Shown here: piece by piece, positions 53,674-64,000 of the stretch
Position numbering within the stretch: position 1 is the stretch's first letter
Layout of the letters: each line of letters opens with the position of its first letter
Source of the DNA: Acrocarpospora corrugata
Lineage (GTDB): Bacteria; Actinomycetota; Actinomycetes; Streptosporangiales; Streptosporangiaceae
Reading direction: 5' to 3'
DNA length: 64,000 nucleotides
Assembly: GCF_009687845.1 (NCBI RefSeq)
Contig: NZ_BLAD01000072.1
Span: forward strand, 23,663 to 87,662
Position numbers and translations under genes: made by a program
Notes under the pieces: generated by a model
What the model saw: only the letters and a program-made list of their open reading frames with translations
What the model was told of the DNA's origin: nothing
Databases searched by the model: none

Positions 53674-54810
53674 GTGATGTTCCGGGTCGACCGAGACGTG
53701 CTCGCCGAGGCGGTCGCGTGGACGGCACGTAGCCTGCCCGCTCGCCCCTCCGTGCCGGTGCTGGCGGGCATGCGGCTGGAGGTGACCGAGGACCACCAGT
53801 TGAAGCTCTCCGGCTTCGACTACGAGGTGTCCGCCGAGGTCACCCTCGACCTGCAGACCGGTGAGCCCGGCGTGGTCCTGGTCTCCGGCAAGCTGCTCGC
53901 CGAGATCACCCGCGCGCTGCCGGCCCAGCCCGTCGACCTGGTCGTCGAGGGCGCCAAGGCGGTCGTCACGTGTGGCAGCGCCCGCTTCACCCTGTTGACC
54001 ATGCCGGTGGAGGACTACCCGTCGCTCCCGGCCATGCCGCCCGCCGCCGGCCGGGTCGGCAGCGACGTGTTCGCGGCCGCCGTCGCCCAGGTGGCCACCG
54101 CGGCCGGCAAGGACGACACGCTGCCGATGCTCACCGGCGTCCGGATGGAGATCGAGGGCGACACGGTCACGCTGGCCGCGACCGACCGCTACCGGCTGGC
54201 CGTCCGCGAACTGAAGTGGCAGCCCGACCAGCCGGACTTCCAGGCGATCGCGATGATCCCGGGGCGCACCCTGGCCGACACCGCCAAGTCGCTGATCACC
54301 GGCGCCGAGGTGGAGATCGCGCTCAGCTCGGTGGGCGGCACCGGCGAGGGCATGATCGGTTTCTCCAGCTCCGGCCGGCGCACCACCACCCGCCTGCTCG
54401 ACCCCGAGTTCCCCAAGTACCGCTCGCTGCTGCCGACCGAGTTCTCCGCGTACGCCGACATATCCACAAGCGCGTTCGTCGAGGCGGTCAAGCGCGTCGC
54501 CCTGGTCGCCGAGCGCAACACCCCGGTGCGGCTGGCCTTCCGCGGCACCGAGGTCGTCCTGGAAGCGGGCAGCGGCGACGAGGCGCAGGCGGTGGAGGTC
54601 CTGCCGGTGGAGTTCCAGGGCGACGACATCAACATCGCCTTCAACCACCAGTTCCTGCTGGAGGGCCTCGGCGCGATCGACTCCGACCTGGCCCGGCTGA
54701 ACTTCACCACCTCCACCAAGCCGGCCATCCTCACCGGTGGAAAACCTGTGGATGAAACCGCGATCGCGGATTATCGCTACCTGATCATGCCCATCCGTCT
54801 ATCCAGCTGA
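53674..54810 (+). CDS. dnaN: DNA polymerase III beta sliding clamp
   Basis: A 378-residue clamp with three repeated folds; MFRVDRDVLAEAVAWTARSL is the actinobacterial N-terminus and the end AIADYRYLIMPIRLSS contains the conserved MPIRL. GTG at 53674, or ATG at 53677, follows AGGAGG. It tethers polymerase and repair factors to DNA. Confidence 0.97.
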   Translation: MMFRVDRDVLAEAVAWTARSLPARPSVPVLAGMRLEVTEDHQLKLSGFDYEVSAEVTLDLQTGEPGVVLVSGKLLAEITRALPAQPVDLVVEGAKAVVTCGSARFTLLTMPVEDYPSLPAMPPAAGRVGSDVFAAAVAQVATAAGKDDTLPMLTGVRMEIEGDTVTLAATDRYRLAVRELKWQPDQPDFQAIAMIPGRTLADTAKSLITGAEVEIALSSVGGTGEGMIGFSSSGRRTTTRLLDPEFPKYRSLLPTEFSAYADISTSAFVEAVKRVALVAERNTPVRLAFRGTEVVLEAGSGDEAQAVEVLPVEFQGDDINIAFNHQFLLEGLGAIDSDLARLNFTTSTKPAILTGGKPVDETAIADYRYLIMPIRLSS

Positions 54811-54894
54811 CGTCAGGACTTTTCCGGCATGCCCGTATGATCTTCCCCCGCGCCGGGTAGGCGAACCACGATGGATTCTGAGGGGGTGGCCTGC

Positions 54895-55839
54895 ATGCAG
54901 ATCGGCCTGATCGGGCTCGGCAAAATGGGCGGGAACATGGCTGAGCGGCTCCGCCGCGGCGGTCATGAGGTGGTCGGATACGACCGGGATCCGAAGATCA
55001 GCGACGTCGGGAGCCTGAAGGATCTGGTCGAGCGGCTGGAGCAGCCCAGGGCGGTGTGGGTGATGGTTCCGGCCGGTGATCCCACCCGGGCGACGATCAA
55101 CCACCTGAGCGAGCTGATGTCGCCCGGCGACATCATCATCGACGGCGGTAATTCACACTATGTGGACGACCAGAAGCACGGCGCCGAGCTGGCCACCAGG
55201 AACATCGGCTTCGTGGACGTCGGAGTCAGCGGCGGCGTGTGGGGGCTGGAGAACGGCTACGCGCTGATGGCGGGCGGCACAGCCGAGGACATCCAGCGGC
55301 TGAAGCCGATCTTCGACACCCTCAAGCCGGTGGGCCAGGACGGTTTCGTCCACGCGGGCGCGATCGGCGCGGGCCACTTCGCGAAGATGGTCCACAACGG
55401 CATCGAGTACGGCATGATGCAGGCCTTCGCCGAGGGCTGGGAGCTGCTGGAGGCCACCGACATCGTCACCGACGTGCCGGGCGCGTTCGCCAGCTGGCGG
55501 CACGGCACGGTGATCCGCTCCTGGCTGCTCGACCTGCTGGTCCGGGCGCTCAAGGAGGACCCGGAGCTGGGCGAGCTGAAGGGTTATGCACAGGACTCGG
55601 GCGAGGGCCGGTGGACGGTGCAGGCGGCTGTGGATCACGCGGTGCCGCTGCCGGTGATCACCGCCGCGCTGTTCGCCAGGTTCGCCTCCCGGCAGGACGA
55701 TTCGCCGGCCATGAAGATGGTCGCGGCGCTGCGGAACCAGTTCGGCGGCCACGCGGTGAACTCGGTGGAGGGCAGGACCGGCCTGGGCGCCGACTCCCCC
55801 GGCGCGGACGTCGTTCCGCCGGTGGAGGCCGAAGACTGA
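54895..55839 (+). CDS. gnd: 6-phosphogluconate dehydrogenase, decarboxylating (short form)
   Basis: A 314-residue NAD(P)-dependent enzyme of the pentose phosphate pathway. MQIGLIGLGKMGGNMAERLR is the Rossmann motif; IIDGGNSHYVDDQ, VGVSGGVWGLENGYALMAGG and HFAKMVHNGIEYGMMQAFAE carry the substrate-binding and catalytic Lys residues. The short length is that of the GndA/YqeC group typical next to dnaN in actinomycetes. ATG at 54895 is chosen for the Rossmann strand. Confidence 0.93.
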   Translation: MQIGLIGLGKMGGNMAERLRRGGHEVVGYDRDPKISDVGSLKDLVERLEQPRAVWVMVPAGDPTRATINHLSELMSPGDIIIDGGNSHYVDDQKHGAELATRNIGFVDVGVSGGVWGLENGYALMAGGTAEDIQRLKPIFDTLKPVGQDGFVHAGAIGAGHFAKMVHNGIEYGMMQAFAEGWELLEATDIVTDVPGAFASWRHGTVIRSWLLDLLVRALKEDPELGELKGYAQDSGEGRWTVQAAVDHAVPLPVITAALFARFASRQDDSPAMKMVAALRNQFGGHAVNSVEGRTGLGADSPGADVVPPVEAED

Positions 55840-55880
55840 GAGCGCCGCGAGATGTCGGTGGGTACCGCTAGCGTTGCGGC

Positions 55881-57044
55881 ATGCACGTCGCCCATCTCTC
55901 GCTCACCGACTTCCGGTCCTATCCCGGGGTGGAGCTCGCGCTCGACCCCGGAGTGACCGCGTTCGTCGGCCCGAACGGGCAGGGCAAGACCAATCTGGTC
56001 GAAGCCCTCGGCTACGTCGCCACCCACGCCAGCCATCGGGTGGCCACCGACGCCCCGTTGGTGCGGCACGGCGCCCCCCGCGCGGTGATCCGCTCGATGA
56101 TCGTCAAAGACGACCGCCGCGCGTTGATCGAACTGGAGCTCAACCCGGGAAAGGCCAACCGGGCCCGGGTCAACCGCTCCCCGGTCTCCCGGGCCAGGGA
56201 CGCACTGGGCCTGTTGAGAACCGTCCTGTTCGCCCCGGAAGACCTCGCCCTGGTGAAGGGCGACCCGGCGGAGCGCCGCCGGTTCATGGACGATCTGCTG
56301 GTCGCCCGCCATCCCCGTTTCGCCGGCGTCCGGGCCGACTACGACCGGGTGCTCAAACAGCGCAACGCCCTGCTTCGCACGGGAGTCCTGGCGCGGCCTG
56401 GGAAGCGCCGTAGCGCCCGCAGGGCCGAGGATGAAGCCGGATTCGCCGAAGCGGGCGCCGGGGACGTCCAGAGCACGCTGGCGGTCTGGGACAGCCATCT
56501 CGTCCGCCACGGCGCCGAACTGCTGTCGGCCCGGCTCGACCTTGTGGACGAACTACGCCCGCTGGTGGCGAAGGCGTATGCGACGCTCGCCCCCTCCTCC
56601 GACGCCGTCCAGCTCGAATACTCGTCCACAGCCCTGGGGACAACCCGCGAGGACCTCGCCGATCAGCTGCTGGCCGCCCTCGCCGAAGCCCGCAAGTCCG
56701 AGCTCGAACGCGGCATCACCCTGGTCGGCCCGCACCGCGACGACCTCCAGCTCAGCCTCGGCGAGCTGCCGGCCCGCGGCTACGCCAGCCACGGCGAATC
56801 CTGGTCGTTCGCGCTGGCTCTCCGCCTGGCCGCCTACGACCTGCTCCGCGCCGACGGCGGCGACCCGGTGCTGATCCTGGACGACGTGTTCGCCGAACTC
56901 GACACCCAGCGCCGCCGCCGGCTGGCCGAGATGGTCGCCCCGGCGGAGCAGGTCCTGATCACCGCAGCCGTCCCCGCCGACGTGCCGGGCGAGCTCATCG
57001 GCGTGCGATTCGACGTGACAGAAGGGAGCGTGACCCGTGTCTGA
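55881..57044 (+). CDS. recF: DNA replication and repair protein RecF
   Basis: A 387-residue SMC-like ATPase that loads RecA at gaps. Walker A is [16 protein letters not shown], the signature motif region is [20 protein letters not shown], and Walker B is [17 protein letters not shown] charged insertion near residues 172-195 ([13 protein letters not shown]) is a local feature. It overlaps the dciA start by 8 bp. Confidence 0.96.
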   Translation: MHVAHLSLTDFRSYPGVELALDPGVTAFVGPNGQGKTNLVEALGYVATHASHRVATDAPLVRHGAPRAVIRSMIVKDDRRALIELELNPGKANRARVNRSPVSRARDALGLLRTVLFAPEDLALVKGDPAERRRFMDDLLVARHPRFAGVRADYDRVLKQRNALLRTGVLARPGKRRSARRAEDEAGFAEAGAGDVQSTLAVWDSHLVRHGAELLSARLDLVDELRPLVAKAYATLAPSSDAVQLEYSSTALGTTREDLADQLLAALAEARKSELERGITLVGPHRDDLQLSLGELPARGYASHGESWSFALALRLAAYDLLRADGGDPVLILDDVFAELDTQRRRRLAEMVAPAEQVLITAAVPADVPGELIGVRFDVTEGSVTRV

Positions 57045-57561
57045 TTCCCCCGGCGCGGGCGGCCAGTCCCCCCAGAACTCGGCGGCCAAAGGCGCCGCCC
57101 TGGCCCGCGAGAAGCTCGCCCAGGCCAAAGCCGACGCGGTCCGCCGCGGCCAGCTGCCGCGCAGCGAACCCCGCCGCCGCAAGAACGGCGGGGCCAGGGA
57201 CGCCGCCGATCCCCAGCTGTTCGGCGGGGCGATCCGCGATCTGCTGGCCGATCGCGGCTGGGAGCAGTCGGTCGCCGTCGGCGGGGTGTTCGGCCGCTGG
57301 CGGGAGATCGTCGGCCCAGAGCTGGCCTCGCACACCAAACCGGAGAGTTTCGAGGACGGTGAGGTGCTGGTCGCGGCCGACTCCACCGCCTGGGCCACCC
57401 AGGTGCGTTTGCTGGCCGCGTCCCTGGTCAGAAGGCTGAACGAGGAGCTCGGCGATGGCACGGTCCTGAGGGTCAAGGTGCACGGGCCGAACACGGGACC
57501 CCGTCCCGGCGGTGGCCTGCGCGTTCACGGCAGCAAGGGACCTGGGGACACCTATGGATAA
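57037..57561 (+). CDS. dciA: DciA (DUF721) replicative helicase operator
   Basis: A 174-residue protein. The N-terminal 60 residues are basic and disordered ([24 protein letters not shown]); the C-terminal 110 form the DUF721 KH-like fold, with [20 protein letters not shown] and [20 protein letters not shown]. DciA is the ancestral loader of DnaB in bacteria without DnaC and is essential in mycobacteria. It is translationally coupled to recF. Confidence 0.9.
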   Translation: MSDSPGAGGQSPQNSAAKGAALAREKLAQAKADAVRRGQLPRSEPRRRKNGGARDAADPQLFGGAIRDLLADRGWEQSVAVGGVFGRWREIVGPELASHTKPESFEDGEVLVAADSTAWATQVRLLAASLVRRLNEELGDGTVLRVKVHGPNTGPRPGGGLRVHGSKGPGDTYG

Positions 57562-59849
<2,288 letters not shown>

Positions 59850-59882
59850 TCGGCCTGCCGTACAGAGCAGAAAAGGATAGAC

Positions 59883-62398
<2,516 letters not shown>

Positions 62399-62402
<4 letters not shown>

Positions 62403-63118
62403 GCAACTCGGGCAGCGCCAGCGCCAGAACGACGAAGGCTTCGGCCGCCAAGCCGGCGTCTTTCGCCATGCGTGACGGGGTGTCCGAGCGGATCGACGAC
62501 GAGGGAACGCCCAAACCGGACCCCCGCCCCGCCGAGGAGCCGAAGTCGGACGACTCCACGCTCCGCATCCGCACGACCGGACCGGACCCGAAGCCGTGGT
62601 CGCCTGCCGCGCCCGACCTGGACGAGACCAACCCTCGCCCACCGGCGGTCCCGTCCGTCGGCACCGCGGCCGACCTGACCACACCAGCAGACCGTCCGAT
62701 CCTCAGAACCCAACCGGCAGAGGACCGCAAACCGGCCATCCGCGCCCCTCGGAAGGCCCACCTCGTCCTCCGCCGGGTCGAACCCTGGTCGGCGATGAAG
62801 TTCAGCTTCGTCGTCTCCCTGGTCTGCTTCGTGGTCCTGTTCGTGGCGGTCGCCGTGCTGTACGGCGTGCTGTCGGCCATGGGGGTGTTCGACGAGGTTG
62901 TGAAGGCGGTCAACCAGCTGACGGTGGGCGAGAACGCGACGCCGTCGTTTGATGTGGCGAGCTGGTTCGAGCCGGTGCGCATTCTGGGGTATACCGCGTT
63001 GCTGGGGGCGATCAATGTGGTGTTGATCACTGCGTTGGCGACGCTGGGTGCGGTGATCTACAACCTTTCCGCTGATCTGGTCGGCGGGGTTGAAGTGACC
63101 TTCAGCGAAGCTGAGTAG
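62399..63118 (+). CDS. DUF3566 membrane protein
   Basis: A 239-residue protein coupled to gyrA by an ATGA overlap. The first 120 residues are hydrophilic and Pro-rich. The DUF3566 domain follows: [20 protein letters not shown], a helix [20 protein letters not shown], a loop with [17 protein letters not shown], and a second helix [20 protein letters not shown]. The position after gyrA is conserved in actinobacteria, and the mycobacterial homologue CwsA-linked region suggests a cell-envelope role, unproven here. Confidence 0.9.
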
Positions 63119-63239
63119 ATGTGCTGGTCCTGTGCGGCTGCTGGGGGGCGGCCGTACAGGAACCACGGTGCGAGGAGGGCTCCGGACACGGTAAGCTTTC
63201 CTACGTCCAGCCGAGACCTAGCGGGTTTTGGGTGTGCTG

Positions 63240-63313
63240 GGGGCTATAGCTCAGACGGTTAGAGCGCTTCCCTGATAAGGAAGAGGTCCCAGGTTCAAGT
63301 CCTGGTAGCCCCA
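63240..63313 (+). tRNA. tRNA-Ile (GAT)
   Basis: A 74-nt cloverleaf: acceptor GGGGCTA with TAGCCCC, D arm GCTCAGACGGTTAGAGC, anticodon stem CTTCC with GGAAG around CTGATAA (anticodon GAT), T arm CCAGG-TTCAAGT-CCTGG, discriminator A. CCA is not encoded. Confidence 0.98.
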
Positions 63314-63528
63314 CTTTTCTGACCTGCAAAAGGCCGCTATCCGATCTTCGGAGAGCGGCCATTCTGCTGTCTGCGTGACTGCGAGATACCTTGCCGGGTC
63401 CGACTGGGTGCTGATCACTTCGTCGGGGTGCTTTCGGCCAAGAAGTCGCGCTCCTCCTCGGTCGGCTCGACCTTGGGCCGTATGTTCTCTGGTTCTCAAA
63501 CAGGTTCTCGGCTCAGTACCTTCGAGTC
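63314..63528. other. Spacer with tRNA terminator hairpin
   Basis: GGCCGCT (63332) to AGCGGCC (63360) forms a stem with an inner TCCGA/TCGGA pairing, likely the terminator for tRNA-Ile. The rest shows no gene. Confidence 0.65.
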
Positions 63529-64000
63529 ATGCCGTTAACGCCTGTCCCGACTGTCCTCGAAGGACGCCATGTACGTCTTGAGCCTCTGGACCTATGCCAT
63601 TCCGGCCCTTTTCCAGGTGGGTGGCCGTGATGAGGAAGTCTGGCGGGGACTGAGCAACTCGCCCCGGACAGCGAAGAGGAACTGTGGGCGATCACGTCCA
63701 AGCGCCTCAGGGAAGTCGACGCGGGCAGGCGAGTTGCTTTTGCTGTGCTTAGCCGCGATCACGAGACAGCGATCGGCACCCACGAGTCTGCATACGTGGA
63801 ACCTCACAGTGGGCAGTCTGGAGATGGGCGGGACTTGGTTCGGACGGAGTTGGTGGCGTACCGCGGCCAACACCGAGACCAAGCTGCTCACGATGACCTA
63901 TGCGTTCGACGCACTTGGCTTCGAGGCCATCGCGTGGCGAATCGATGTGGACAACAAGCGTTGGAAGCGATCATGCGAATTGGCGCCCAACCACAGGAAC
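63529..64000 (+). pseudogene. RimJ/RimL-like GNAT acetyltransferase, frameshifted, continues past window
   Basis: Begins MPLTPVPTVLEGRHVRLEPL at 63529. It continues in a second frame with ALFQVGGRDEEVWRGLS, a third with APDSEEELWAITSKRLREVD and GRRVAFAVLSRDHETAIGT, a fourth with SLHTWNLTVGSLEMGGTWFG and KLLTMTYAFDALGFEAIAWR, and yet another with EAIMRIGAQPQ. The order matches one GNAT protein, so at least four frameshifts have inactivated it. Confidence 0.85.

Noticed and set aside
63251..63499. Minus-strand frame overlapping tRNA-Ile
   Set aside because: Its C-terminus is the usual spurious peptide produced by translating a tRNA gene in antisense.

Overview
The window is a GC-rich actinobacterial chromosome segment spanning the replication origin. 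The gene order (dnaB, rplI-rpsR-ssb-rpsF, ponA-type PBP, ino1, pcnB, murJ, sigM, trxBA, parBA, rsmG, khpB, yidC, yidD, rnpA, rpmH, dnaA, oriC, dnaN, gnd, recF, dciA, gyrB, gyrA, DUF3566, tRNA-Ile) is the classical actinomycete origin layout. Details such as the split MurJ/pseudokinase pair, the CU044_5270-type protein and GTG/TTG starts suggest a filamentous actinomycete, perhaps Streptosporangiales. This placement is inference only.

Layout. 1-2.0 kb: dnaB (minus strand, cut by the window edge) interrupted by a class 3 intein. 2.4-9.0 kb: MATE exporter, APC permease, the rpsF-ssb-rpsR-rplI operon, two small membrane proteins and endonuclease IV. 9.0-12.6 kb: a decayed patch with no intact gene until a small secreted protein, holding two broken IS110-family transposases. 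12.9-26 kb: two GT87-like membrane glycosyltransferases, a bifunctional PBP, a DUF5318 protein, PadR regulator plus inositol-phosphate synthase, idi, an MFS transporter, bioA and pcnB. 26-33.8 kb: YbaK-like deacylase, DUF6049 protein, murJ, a membrane pseudokinase, sigM and its anti-sigma factor. 33.8-38.8 kb: a truncated ORF, trxBA, GNAT acetyltransferase, and an unusual sigma-factor/beta-propeller fusion. 38.8-42.2 kb: aminotransferase, D-Ala-D-Ala ligase-like gene, threonine aldolase. 42.2-48.2 kb: the centromere with seven parS sites, DinB, a sigma/CU044_5270 pair, parB, parA, rsmG. 48.5-57.6 kb: khpB to dciA around oriC. 57.9-63.3 kb: gyrB, gyrA, DUF3566, tRNA-Ile. 63.5-64 kb: a frameshifted GNAT pseudogene running off the end.

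Functionally the window joins initiation (DnaA, oriC, DciA, DnaB, DnaN), topology (gyrase), segregation (ParAB-parS), membrane-protein insertion and cell-envelope growth (YidC, PBP, MurJ with its separate pseudokinase partner, Ddl, mannosyltransferase-like proteins), with SigM/anti-sigma and thioredoxin stress systems between them. Items most worth a second look are the class 3 intein in the DnaB P-loop, the sigma factor fused to a membrane beta-propeller with its DNA-recognition helix lost, DnaA-box-like repeats that encode part of the DnaA linker, the split MurJ/pseudokinase arrangement, and a 59-bp dispersed hairpin repeat with a compensatory base change.
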